Of a stretch of 64,000 bases of DNA, positions 35,484 to 43,128 are shown piece by piece. The position numbers and the translations under genes are program-made. The stretch is taken from NCBI GenBank assembly GCA_030654175.1, contig JAURXZ010000035.1, positions 434,001 through 498,000 on the forward strand, read 5' to 3'. The stretch's first letter is position 1. Each line of letters begins with the position of its first letter. This DNA comes from Bacteroidia bacterium (lineage in GTDB: Bacteria; Bacteroidota; Bacteroidia; 2-12-FULL-35-15). The notes beneath the pieces were generated by a model. It did no database searches and was not told the origin of the DNA. It worked only from the letters and a program-made list of their open reading frames with translations.

Positions 35484-35602
35484 TAAGAGCGACAAAACTA
35501 TGAAAACTATTTTATATTACATAGTTTCCTGTGTTATTAATTATAACATCATTCTTTTAACTATATCTATATCAGATATTTAAAATTTATTTTCAGATAG
35601 AT

Positions 35603-35625
35603 GTTTAAACGATAATTGTTTAAAG
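35603..35625. promoter_or_regulatory. Third paired GTTTAAAC operator
   Basis: GTTTAAAC (35603-35610) and GTTTAAAG (35618-35625), again with a 7-bp spacer. It lies between the TetR efflux operon and the MarR gene at 35797 and could serve either direction. No clear -7 box follows it at the expected distance. Confidence 0.6.
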
Positions 35626-35751
35626 TATTTTATCGAATTTCCTCTTTTAAATTACACTAGGAGGTTATAAGTAAAGGGTTGAATGCTACAACCTATCGAT
35701 CTTGCAATAGAAAATATAAATTTAATTGTCCCAGAATTTTGAATTTTTGGG

Positions 35752-35794
35752 TAGTTTTGTATTCAGAACAAAATCAAATTCAGAACAAAATCAA
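35752..35794 (+). promoter_or_regulatory. -7 box and 17-bp tandem duplication before the MarR gene
   Basis: TAGTTTTG at 35752-35759 matches TAnnTTTG. Immediately after, a 17-bp unit beginning ATTCAGAACAAAATCAA occurs twice in perfect tandem (35761-35777, 35778-35794), ending 2 bp before the ATG. The repeats may be operator half-sites or a recent duplication that sets leader length. Confidence 0.6.
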
Positions 35795-35796
35795 AT

Positions 35797-36246
35797 ATGG
35801 CTAAAGAGGGATTAGAGTTTTATAGTTTTATTAATGATAGACAAAAAGCTTTAGTAAATATCTATTTTACAAATAATTGGTTGCATAATGAGTACCATGT
35901 TGTCTTAAAAGCATACAACGTCACTGCTCAGCAATTTAACATACTTAAGATTTTAAACGAAGTTTATCCTAAGTCCATGATGGTTTCTACCATTAAGCTA
36001 CAAATGCTTGATAAAAGTTCGGATATAACAAGATTGGTTGAAAGGCTTTTAGAGAAAAATATAGTAGTTCGCAGGCAAGACCAGAAAAATAGGCGAAAAA
36101 TTAATGTAAAGTTGAATATTATTGGACACAGCCTTGTTAGTAAAATGGATAAGGATATCAGAAATTTTGAGGGATTTGTAGAACACTTGTCAGATAAAGA
36201 GATAAAACAACTTAATTCACTATTGAATAAGATAAGAAAACTTTAA
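35797..36246 (+). CDS. MarR-family regulator
   Basis: 149 residues. VTAQQFNILKILNEVYPKSMMVSTIKLQMLDKSSDITRLVERLLEKNIVVRRQDQKNRRKINVKLN is the winged helix; the wing has KNRRK rather than DRR. LVNIYFTNNWLHNEYHVVL and KQLNSLLNKIRKL align with the paralogue at 27394. The leader has an unusual tandem repeat. It lies next to a GTTTAAAC operator. Confidence 0.85.
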   Translation: MAKEGLEFYSFINDRQKALVNIYFTNNWLHNEYHVVLKAYNVTAQQFNILKILNEVYPKSMMVSTIKLQMLDKSSDITRLVERLLEKNIVVRRQDQKNRRKINVKLNIIGHSLVSKMDKDIRNFEGFVEHLSDKEIKQLNSLLNKIRKL

Positions 36247-36580
36247 TAAATCGGTTCTATCCTACACCAATTTGCCTACAATCCAGTACAATTAACAAAG
36301 GTATTCTCAGTGTAAGCTCCCCAAAAATTATACCAGTAGATGTTTTCTCCCTTACCACCTGATTTTTGTTTTATATAATGCATAATTTCTAAAGGCCATA
36401 TTTATCTAGGCGGATGCTTTACTGAACATAATATTGAGCAAAATTTCCCAAAGCTGCAAAACAACCCCCAAACTTACAGTTTCAAACAAATTCTACTCAA
36501 GTCTGCAATAACAACCCTTCTCGGCTGTAGCCCAATCTCCCCGCCACACCTTTGCGTCATAAATTTTAAAACAAAAAATT
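36247..36580. other. Intergenic stretch before the phage-like module
   Basis: No intact ORF. Reading plus strand from about 36397 gives GHIYLGGCFTEHNIEQNF, which faintly recalls a GSCFA-type motif and could be a decayed gene. CACCTTTG at 36547-36554 is one mismatch from TAnnTTTG and may start the 36581 transcript. The left boundary of the phage-like module probably lies here. Confidence 0.35.
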
Positions 36581-37207
36581 ATGACAGCATTAAAACAAAA
36601 ACATCACTCTCACATGCGAGTGATAAAAGGCGGAAACCATCCAAAGAAAAAGTTCTCCAAAAAATCAAAATTCTATTTTCTCAAACGAGAAAAAAAACGT
36701 AAAGCCTGCATTGAGCAGAAGAGTTTATTCTTCGCCAATATTTGTGTAGAAACATTAGGCTTGATGCAAAAAGTAGCAAGAGCAATTAATCCGGCATTCT
36801 ACTTTGAACGATTAGTACCACATTACGAAGCGCTTCGTAATGTGATCTCCAACTCGCATGAAGCAGAAACTTACAGCACCGACATCATCGAAAGAGAGCT
36901 CTGCATTTACAAAAGCTTTGCACACCTGAATCCGCAACGATTACAGGATTACAACAAAGTATTAATGAAAGGCGAAGATGAATACATTGCCTTTTACAAA
37001 GAGAGGGAAGAAAATCATTTAGATAAAGTTTCCGGCTTACGATTCATTGCAAAAAAAATGATGCTTTATGTAGCAACTTCCGAAGCGGAATTGTTTTTAG
37101 AGATCAACGAAAAACTCATCCAGTACCAGGATGAAAAGCTCACACAGCTTTTTTACAACATCACCATCCATGTAAACTTTTTAAAACAATCCGGTCATGG
37201 GCAATAA
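36581..37207 (+). CDS. Hypothetical helical protein, first gene of the phage-like module
   Basis: 208 residues. A strongly basic N-terminus (KQKHHSHMRVIKGGNHPKKK, then KKSKFYFLKREKKRK) is followed by a long helical domain (LGLMQKVARAINPAFYFERLVPHYEALRNVI; EDEYIAFYKEREENHLDKVSG). The basic tail suggests nucleic-acid binding. The stop overlaps the HTH gene start by 11 bp, so the two are coupled. No family is recognised. Confidence 0.6.
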   Translation: MTALKQKHHSHMRVIKGGNHPKKKFSKKSKFYFLKREKKRKACIEQKSLFFANICVETLGLMQKVARAINPAFYFERLVPHYEALRNVISNSHEAETYSTDIIERELCIYKSFAHLNPQRLQDYNKVLMKGEDEYIAFYKEREENHLDKVSGLRFIAKKMMLYVATSEAELFLEINEKLIQYQDEKLTQLFYNITIHVNFLKQSGHGQ

Positions 37208-37409
37208 AACAGAAGAGGGAAAATTTATGCTCAAGGCATACTCACCCAAGGAAATCCGCAATCTATATGGGGTTTCAGCACTCACCTATAAAAAATGGAC
37301 GGAAGGTTTTAAAGATGAGATCGGAGAATTAAAAGGCAAATACTATACCGTTGCGCAGGTGAAAATCATCATTGATAAACTGGGCGCACCGGGTATTGTT
37401 GAACTGTGA
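37197..37409 (+). CDS. Small HTH protein (excisionase/MerR-like), paralogue of 9208
   Basis: 70 residues. KAYSPKEIRNLYGVSALTYKKW is the helix-turn-helix, followed by GKYYTVAQVKIIIDKLGAPG. The pattern and C-terminal DKLGxPG match the protein encoded at 9208. It overlaps the preceding gene (ATGGGCAATAA) and may regulate or direct recombination of the module. Confidence 0.7.
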   Translation: MGNKTEEGKFMLKAYSPKEIRNLYGVSALTYKKWTEGFKDEIGELKGKYYTVAQVKIIIDKLGAPGIVEL

Positions 37410-37421
37410 TCTAAAGAAACG

Positions 37422-37853
37422 ATGGAACATATATTCGATAATCGCCATGTCTTACAAAGCTTCGTGGTGCAGGGAGGCTGTAAAGCTTCAGTTTCCCCTT
37501 CTTCAAAAAAGTACGTCAATTCATTTGAGGATGCACAAAAAATGTTTTTTGATAATGCTTCTGACATAGAGTATAAAAAAATCAGAGCGCATTTATTTGT
37601 GGAAACAAAAAAGAAGTTGAGCGACAAACAAACAATAGCATGGTGCAACGATGTACTTGAAAACACGCTCCTTAATCACAGAGCCTATGATTATAATGGC
37701 ACAGGGCGAGTTGGTTTACGAGAACTGTTTATGGAACGAGTAGCATTAAGAGGAAGCTGTTATGCCATTCTGTTTTTGAAAAAGCATTATTACAAACATG
37801 CTCATCCTAAAAATGTCTTACAAAAACACTCTTTAAAATTGCTATCTAAATAA
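37422..37853 (+). CDS. Hypothetical protein
   Basis: 143 residues, helical and basic towards the end. Notable segments are VVQGGCKASVSPSSKKYVN, FEDAQKMFFDNASDIEYKK and GYxxxxRVGLREL-like YDYNGTGRVGLRELFMERVAL. It follows the HTH gene by 12 bp. Its position before the structural genes suggests a regulatory or replication role, but nothing in the sequence shows one. Confidence 0.55.
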   Translation: MEHIFDNRHVLQSFVVQGGCKASVSPSSKKYVNSFEDAQKMFFDNASDIEYKKIRAHLFVETKKKLSDKQTIAWCNDVLENTLLNHRAYDYNGTGRVGLRELFMERVALRGSCYAILFLKKHYYKHAHPKNVLQKHSLKLLSK

Positions 37854-37974
37854 CACTTCGATGCGTTTGGATGCGCAAGATGAATCTAAACAGTGGTTTT
37901 CGGAAAGTGTCTAAAACCCTTGCCATTTCTTTGTTCTCGTAAAGTAATTACCACAATTAAAAAAGGAGGGCAAC

Positions 37975-38160
37975 ATGGAAAAAAATCAAAGTAGTACAGA
38001 TAGCAGCAGCAATATGTTTCTCACAGGAACTATTCTGCTTGCGAACTTGGACTACTCAGGACTTGCCGATTATGCGGTCAAGGCACTCGTGGGCGGAGTG
38101 ATTTGGATGGCATTTAAAGTAGCAGGGGATTACATCAGTGAACGATTAAAAAAGAAGTAA
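37975..38160 (+). CDS. Small membrane protein of the phage-like module
   Basis: 61 residues with an amphipathic/hydrophobic segment ALVGGVIWMAFKVAGDYI and a basic tail (SERLKKK). It has an unusually strong Shine-Dalgarno for this phylum: AAAAGGAGGGCAAC directly before the ATG. The stop overlaps the next ATG. It could be a virion membrane protein or holin-like. Confidence 0.6.
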   Translation: MEKNQSSTDSSSNMFLTGTILLANLDYSGLADYAVKALVGGVIWMAFKVAGDYISERLKKK

Positions 38161-38651
38161 TGGAAACTTGGAAAAAAATAACGGTTGGAACAATAATCGG
38201 AGGCGGTTTGATTGGTGGAACAGTTTACTTGTTGCGACTCAACAAAATGAATGCGGAACTGGAAACAGTACCGATGGTAAAAATTCACAAACTGGATTTT
38301 TCAGGATTAACATTGAGAGTTGACGTACAATTAAAAAATCCGACACGCACACCGTTCAAAATAAAATTTCCATTTATAAAGTTGGTGTACAAAGGAACAA
38401 CAGTGGGCTCATCGCAGGTACTCGACAAAGATATTCAGATACCTGCTTTTGGAGAAGCCATCATTGACAAGATGATGATTAAAGTTCCACTGATGAATAT
38501 TTTTTCTTTATCAGGTGGACTCATAAAAGCTATTCAAAATAAAGAGCCGGTAAAGTTGGAAGTAAAAACACTTACTACGATTGACATCGGTTGGAAAAAA
38601 GTACCCTACACCAAAGCAGATACCATTACACTTAGTCAAGGAAAGGCATAA
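38160..38651 (+). CDS. LEA-type-2 (WHy)-like membrane-anchored protein
   Basis: 163 residues. An N-terminal membrane anchor (ITVGTIIGGGLIGGTVYLL) precedes a beta domain: VKIHKLDFSGLTLRVDVQLKNPTRTPFKIKFPFIKLVYKGTTVGSS. The LxVxxxLKNPxxxPFKIxFPFxxxxYKGxxVGxS pattern is that of LEA14/WHy domains. It overlaps the upstream gene by one base. In a phage-like setting it is probably a membrane-bound structural protein; the LEA resemblance does not imply desiccation function. Confidence 0.6.
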   Translation: METWKKITVGTIIGGGLIGGTVYLLRLNKMNAELETVPMVKIHKLDFSGLTLRVDVQLKNPTRTPFKIKFPFIKLVYKGTTVGSSQVLDKDIQIPAFGEAIIDKMMIKVPLMNIFSLSGGLIKAIQNKEPVKLEVKTLTTIDIGWKKVPYTKADTITLSQGKA

Positions 38652-38652
38652 C

Positions 38653-40362
38653 ATGGAAAGAAGAGAAACGATACGAGTTAAAAGCGGAAAGGAATACGAC
38701 CATTTGTTTCCAAGGGCAATGCTTACCACTATCACTAAAAAAGAAGGTGCAACGGTAGCGGATACCATTCGGTTCATTCCACAAGTAGTGAGAGATACTT
38801 TGTTTCACACAGAGAAAATCGCTAAAGTTTTAAAGGGGAACAACGTACGAGAAACCTGCTCAAACATTTGGCACTTTGTTTACGATCACATCGCTTACAA
38901 AAAAGATGAAGATGGAAAAGAGCAGGTACGAAGTCCGGCAAGGGCTTGGCACGACAGAGGTAATATACAAGGAGTGGATTGCGATTGCTACTCGGTATTT
39001 ATCAGCAGTATTCTGAGCAATTTAAAAATCAGACACAAGCTAAGAATTACCAAATACAAAGAAGACCGCTTTCAACACATCTACCCTATTGTTCCTTCAA
39101 GTGATGGCTCATATATAACAATCGATTGTGTAGTAAGAAATTTTGATTATGAAGAACCTTACAGCGAAAAAAAAGATACAAACATGGATTTAGAATATTT
39201 GAATGGTGTCAACGACACCAGTAATTACAAGAACATAGATACGATTGACTTGGTAGGCATCTTCGATGATAGCCAAGCAATGTCTGATCTAGGAAAACTC
39301 TTCCGCAGAAAAGCAAAAGGCGGTGGGGATTCTGAAGGAGGTGGCGGAAAGAAAAAAGGAAAGTTTAAAGCTCTCTTAAAAAAAGGGTTACACTTTACCA
39401 ATAAATTAAATCCTGCAACAGCAACTATCCGAGCAGGTGTTTTACTCTCGGCAAAATTAAACGTGATGAAAATCGGGGAGCGTTTAAAGTGGTCATATCT
39501 GACCGAAGATGCAGCTAAGAGTAAAGGCTTAGACATGGGCAAGTTTGCTAAACTAAAAAGGATTCGAGAAAAACTAGAGAAGATTTTTTACGGTATGGGA
39601 GGCAAACCGGAAAATTTAAAAAAAGCAATTCTTACAGGCAAAGGAAACAAGAACAAAGAAGTAAATGGTTTAGGTGCGGGCTATGATCCACTAGACGGAT
39701 TGGATGAAACATCCGATGCTTCCACTATCCTGGGAACAGATATGTACCACGATGAACTATCAGGAGTGGAAGATGATTTCGGGGAATTAGGAGTTGTTAC
39801 AGCAACAGCAATTGCATCCGCTACTGGTGTAATTGGAGCCATAGCCGCCTTACTAAAAAGTGTCGGAAATATGTTCCCAAAGAAAGGAAAAGAAGGAGAA
39901 GGCTCAGGCGGAGAAGGTGGAGGAAGTGAAGAAGGCGGTGGCGGTGGTTCCTCTGAAGAAGGTGGCGGATCAAGCGATGAAGGTGGTGGCAACGTAACTA
40001 CTAAAAGTAAAGGTTCAGGTTCATCAGGAGGCGGAGGAAGTAGCGGAGGTAGCGGAGATGATGAAGCCTCGGATGATTCCAATATCAATGGCAAGACTAA
40101 AAGTAAAGCTAAAGAATCAGATGACGGTGACAAGCCCGAAGGCTTTTGGGACAAGAACAAAAAATGGATCAAGCCTGTTGCGATTGGAGTTGGAAGTTTA
40201 GGATTGCTATTCGCAGGATACAAAATCGTGACGCATAAAAAACCTACACCATCACAACCTGCATTATCAGGTGTGCCAAGAAGTAAGAAAAAACATAAAC
40301 GTAAAAAGAACAATCATTTCAAAAGTAAAAAGCACAAGAAAGAATCAGTTGCATTACTGTAA
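38653..40362 (+). CDS. Transglutaminase-like protein with Gly/Ser linker and C-terminal anchor
   Basis: 569 residues from ATG 38653. A transglutaminase-like core near 75-165 shows NIQGVDCDCYSVFISSIL (Cys110/112), FQHIYPIV (His141) and YITIDCVV (Asp near 157), so the Cys-His-Asp triad is complete. A middle region is helical. Residues near 415-490 are a Gly/Ser/Glu-rich linker. A membrane segment (PVAIGVGSLGLLFAGYKIV) and a very basic tail follow. It may be a virion-associated peptidase or crosslinker tethered to a membrane. Confidence 0.7.
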   Translation: MERRETIRVKSGKEYDHLFPRAMLTTITKKEGATVADTIRFIPQVVRDTLFHTEKIAKVLKGNNVRETCSNIWHFVYDHIAYKKDEDGKEQVRSPARAWHDRGNIQGVDCDCYSVFISSILSNLKIRHKLRITKYKEDRFQHIYPIVPSSDGSYITIDCVVRNFDYEEPYSEKKDTNMDLEYLNGVNDTSNYKNIDTIDLVGIFDDSQAMSDLGKLFRRKAKGGGDSEGGGGKKKGKFKALLKKGLHFTNKLNPATATIRAGVLLSAKLNVMKIGERLKWSYLTEDAAKSKGLDMGKFAKLKRIREKLEKIFYGMGGKPENLKKAILTGKGNKNKEVNGLGAGYDPLDGLDETSDASTILGTDMYHDELSGVEDDFGELGVVTATAIASATGVIGAIAALLKSVGNMFPKKGKEGEGSGGEGGGSEEGGGGGSSEEGGGSSDEGGGNVTTKSKGSGSSGGGGSSGGSGDDEASDDSNINGKTKSKAKESDDGDKPEGFWDKNKKWIKPVAIGVGSLGLLFAGYKIVTHKKPTPSQPALSGVPRSKKKHKRKKNNHFKSKKHKKESVALL

Positions 40363-40405
40363 GAGAAAATAAAGTTTGAGTTCAATTAAATAACAAAAAG
40401 AAAAA

Positions 40406-40984
40406 ATGGGAAAAAGTAAAAACAGGTACATAAAAAAAGCGCACCAACACGAAGTGCTTAATGGAGCAAATCCATTAGCGAAAGGTGACTTTAAAAAAAC
40501 CGCCATCGAAACAGGTCGTGATGTTTTAATCGGTGCTATTGGCGGAGGATTAGCGGGCGCGGTGGTGGGACGTTCTTCTTTCCTTGTCGGAATTGCAGTA
40601 ACTGGTGTTGGGCATTACATGGGCAGTAATGGCGCAGCAGCATTCGGTGTCGGCATGATGGCATCGGGAGGATATCAAGCAGTTGCCGGAATGAATGGTT
40701 CTGAAAGAGATGGCTTTGAAGGAGTAAAAGACCGTATGGCAGCATTTAAAGATGAATTTAAACGCAAACTCTTTTTAGATAAGATTATCAAAAGTAAAGA
40801 CGATGGCACTAACGGTATGGGAGAAGTACAATACATCACCTACCCCAACGGTAAAGAACTCGAAGGAGCGTTTGATGATTTAGACAGAATCGAAAGACAA
40901 GTGGCAGAGTCAGCAAAAAACTTTGAGCGTAAACAATCCTTCTCAGGTGGGGTTGGAGAATTAGGCGAAGAACCTATTTTATAA
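40406..40984 (+). CDS. Glycine-rich membrane protein of the module
   Basis: 192 residues. The segment DVLIGAIGGGLAGAVVGRSSFLVGIAVTGVGHYMGSNGAAAFGVGMMASGGYQAVAG gives two or three glycine-zipper-type membrane helices. A charged C-terminal helix follows (MAAFKDEFKRKLFLDKII). Similar glycine-rich hydrophobic proteins occur in membrane-containing phages. It sits just before the candidate capsid gene. The function is inferred from position. Confidence 0.6.
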   Translation: MGKSKNRYIKKAHQHEVLNGANPLAKGDFKKTAIETGRDVLIGAIGGGLAGAVVGRSSFLVGIAVTGVGHYMGSNGAAAFGVGMMASGGYQAVAGMNGSERDGFEGVKDRMAAFKDEFKRKLFLDKIIKSKDDGTNGMGEVQYITYPNGKELEGAFDDLDRIERQVAESAKNFERKQSFSGGVGELGEEPIL

Positions 40985-41047
40985 ACCTGAACCCTTATCA
41001 TCAATCATCACATCAAAAAATTAATTACAAACTAAAAACAAAAAAAT

Positions 41048-41767
41048 ATGTTAGGAGCATTAGAAGGAATTGAAGAATACAACAACTCAGCAGCATTGCT
41101 AGGTCTTGATGGCCCTGAAACACAGGAGTTGCTTGGCGCATTGGGACGCATGAATCCCATTCAGCGTATGCGCATGATGAATAAAATGGCAGGTGGTGTT
41201 CCTGCAAGTAAAGGTTCTCGTGCCGAAATGGAAAAACATTTTAATGAGTTACCACAACACATTAAACAAGGTTTATTAAAAGGAGAATTGCGTTTGGCGG
41301 ATACTGTCATCTACAGCATCAAGCCTGTGAATTCAAAAACAATCAAAATGTTTGAAACACAAGACGACAAAGAAGTAGGCTTGCGTAATATCAGTAATGC
41401 CAAATTACCAAAGAACCAAGCCATGCTTGTTAGTGGTATCTTTTTATTGGCAGCAATTCCTGCTGAAGTAAACAAGGACAAGATAATCGGGACAAAATTT
41501 GATGGCATCGAAGATTTCGCAGCTATTGCTAATGGAGAGTTCAGTTTAAAAAGTAACAAGAAAATCATTATGCCCGAAACGGTAAACACGATTTTTAAAA
41601 CCAAAACGATGAACACCGTTCCGGTTGGGTATTACAAACTGGCAAACCCGCGAATGATCCACGATGATATTTTGGTGGAAGCAACCATTGACTTAGGATC
41701 GATGGATGGGTTAGATCCGAAAACACATTTGTATGTGGGCTTACATGGAACCATTACTACTCCATAA
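41048..41767 (+). CDS. Candidate major capsid/structural protein
   Basis: 239 residues. A helical N-terminus (NPIQRMRMMNKMAGG) precedes a beta-rich body (LADTVIYSIKPVNSKTIKMFE, LVSGIFLLAAIP) and a C-terminal block VGYYKLANPRMIHDDILVEATID then LYVGLHGTITTP, compatible with a jelly roll. It has no membrane segment or enzyme motif. It is the only gene in the module followed at once by a strong 13-bp hairpin (41778-41809), as is common where one structural gene is expressed most. The capsid role is an inference; structure prediction would decide. Confidence 0.4.
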   Translation: MLGALEGIEEYNNSAALLGLDGPETQELLGALGRMNPIQRMRMMNKMAGGVPASKGSRAEMEKHFNELPQHIKQGLLKGELRLADTVIYSIKPVNSKTIKMFETQDDKEVGLRNISNAKLPKNQAMLVSGIFLLAAIPAEVNKDKIIGTKFDGIEDFAAIANGEFSLKSNKKIIMPETVNTIFKTKTMNTVPVGYYKLANPRMIHDDILVEATIDLGSMDGLDPKTHLYVGLHGTITTP

Positions 41768-41777
41768 GCACAAATAA

Positions 41778-41809
41778 AAAGTGGTTTGCTAATAAAAGCA
41801 AACCACTTT
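41778..41809 (+). terminator. Strong hairpin after the candidate capsid gene
   Basis: AAAGTGGTTTGCT (41778-41790) pairs perfectly with AGCAAACCACTTT (41797-41809) around a 6-base loop. No long T run follows (TTTAATT), so it may attenuate transcription or protect the upstream mRNA end rather than fully terminate. Confidence 0.65.
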
Positions 41810-41839
41810 AATTAAATCAAAACAATAAAGAGAAAAAAG

Positions 41840-42223
41840 ATGCTAAAATATTATTCCAAGCAATTTGATGTACAGGTAACCGAAGCCGGAAAAACGGTCA
41901 AAAAAACCTTCGAGGTAGATAAAAGTGTGAAAACAATTTATGGTGTGTGCATTCTTTCAAACCGTGATGACTTGGCTTATTACAGAGGATCATTTCGATT
42001 AGAAATTAACAAAGATGAAATCTATGCCGATGGTTATTCCACTAAAAAGATTATGTCATCGGAAAATGTAGAACCAAACAAACGTTGTTTTTACATTGGA
42101 AAAATTATCGTTGGTAATGGGCTGATTACGTTTGAATATACTGATAGTGAAGATGGCAGAACAGTATTTGCGCCTTACATCGTGTCATTAAGTGTTGATG
42201 GAGAAAGAGAGAGCGAGATATGA
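41840..42223 (+). CDS. Small beta-rich protein, probable structural
   Basis: 127 residues, predicted mostly beta strand: YYSKQFDVQVTEAGKTVKKTFEV, IYGVCILSNRDDLAYYRGSFRLEIN, KRCFYIGKIIVGNGLITFEYTDS. No signal peptide or membrane helix. It overlaps the next gene by ATGA. It may be a minor capsid or vertex protein in the same set as 42220 and 42789. Confidence 0.5.
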   Translation: MLKYYSKQFDVQVTEAGKTVKKTFEVDKSVKTIYGVCILSNRDDLAYYRGSFRLEINKDEIYADGYSTKKIMSSENVEPNKRCFYIGKIIVGNGLITFEYTDSEDGRTVFAPYIVSLSVDGERESEI

Positions 42224-42792
42224 GCAGAGTAAGAGTCTTAGTAACCGAAACAAGTATTACCAAAGCGGGACAGGTCAAACATTTTCAAATAAAACTTTCC
42301 AAACACGCTTTTAAAATTGTTGGGATTGAAACCGATGTGTTTTTAAAATCGAGATCGGGAAAAGATGGAGTCACACCTTCTACTCTAGCAGAAATTAAAT
42401 CCGCAGAAATGTTTGTTCCAAAAAGAGAGTTAAGAAAAGAAGGTTACTATAATGTTGTCGGAAAACTAAAACTCCAAAGTATGGAAAAGGAAAACATCTT
42501 TTATTCGGATTGGGTTAAAGCATCCATCTTTTACGAAGAATTTAAATTGCCCAAGACTTTTGAGATTCATTCGGGATTAAAAGATATCAGAGGAAAAACC
42601 GCACCGAAAAAAGTAGACGTACCAGTTGAGTCAACCATTATCAACGCTTTGTATCATGATAACATAGGCAAGTTCTACAAGCAAGATATTTCATACACGT
42701 TAAAAGTATTTGTGTGGATGGAAGTGAACGAACAGCAAAACGGAGTAGCCTTTGAATTTTTAACTAACGAAAAAGAAGTAATTGAAAAATGA
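42220..42792 (+). CDS. Beta-rich protein, probable structural
   Basis: 190 residues: VRVLVTETSITKAGQVKHFQIKLSKHAFKIVGIETDVFL, EGYYNVVGKLKLQSM, YTLKVFVWMEVNEQQNGVAFEF. The alternation suggests a beta sandwich. Start and stop both overlap neighbours by ATGA, so it is made together with 41840 and 42789. No known family. Confidence 0.5.
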   Translation: MSRVRVLVTETSITKAGQVKHFQIKLSKHAFKIVGIETDVFLKSRSGKDGVTPSTLAEIKSAEMFVPKRELRKEGYYNVVGKLKLQSMEKENIFYSDWVKASIFYEEFKLPKTFEIHSGLKDIRGKTAPKKVDVPVESTIINALYHDNIGKFYKQDISYTLKVFVWMEVNEQQNGVAFEFLTNEKEVIEK

Positions 42793-43127
42793 CAACATCA
42801 CTCGCATTGGAATACATCCCTCGAAGAATGGAAGAGTTGGGTTATGGTAAAAACTATTACATACGTTTTAGGCATTTGGTTTTACAAGCAGGAGAACTCT
42901 TAGAGTTAGAAGCCTACAATCAATTCTACATTATGGTGGAAGATGCTCCGGTCAGTATTAGTGTGATATCCGATTTTGGAATGTATGATTTGAGTTTTGG
43001 TAAAACCAACGAGCAGACCTACGAACATCAGGGACTTATTTACATCAACAATTATTCTACATCGGCAAATCACTTACGCTTCATACAAGTAATACCAAAG
43101 CATTTAAAAACGGAAGAGAAAAAATAA
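42789..43127 (+). CDS. Small beta-rich protein, probable structural
   Basis: 112 residues: YYIRFRHLVLQAGELLELEAYNQFYIMVEDAPVSISVISDFGMYDLSFG, then LIYINNYSTSANHLRFIQVIPK. This looks like a single small beta sandwich or jelly roll. It is coupled upstream by ATGA and is one base from the next start. Function unknown. Confidence 0.5.
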   Translation: MTTSLALEYIPRRMEELGYGKNYYIRFRHLVLQAGELLELEAYNQFYIMVEDAPVSISVISDFGMYDLSFGKTNEQTYEHQGLIYINNYSTSANHLRFIQVIPKHLKTEEKK

Positions 43128-43128
43128 T

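Noticed and set aside
36397..36560. Plus-strand reading GHIYLGGCFTEHNIEQNF as a GSCFA-type gene remnant
   Set aside because: Only one short motif resembles the family, and the following sequence does not continue the match.
39681..40313. 210-codon minus-strand ORF rich in proline and serine
   Set aside because: It is the antisense of the Gly/Ser/Glu linker of the transglutaminase-like gene; proline-rich antisense frames are expected there.
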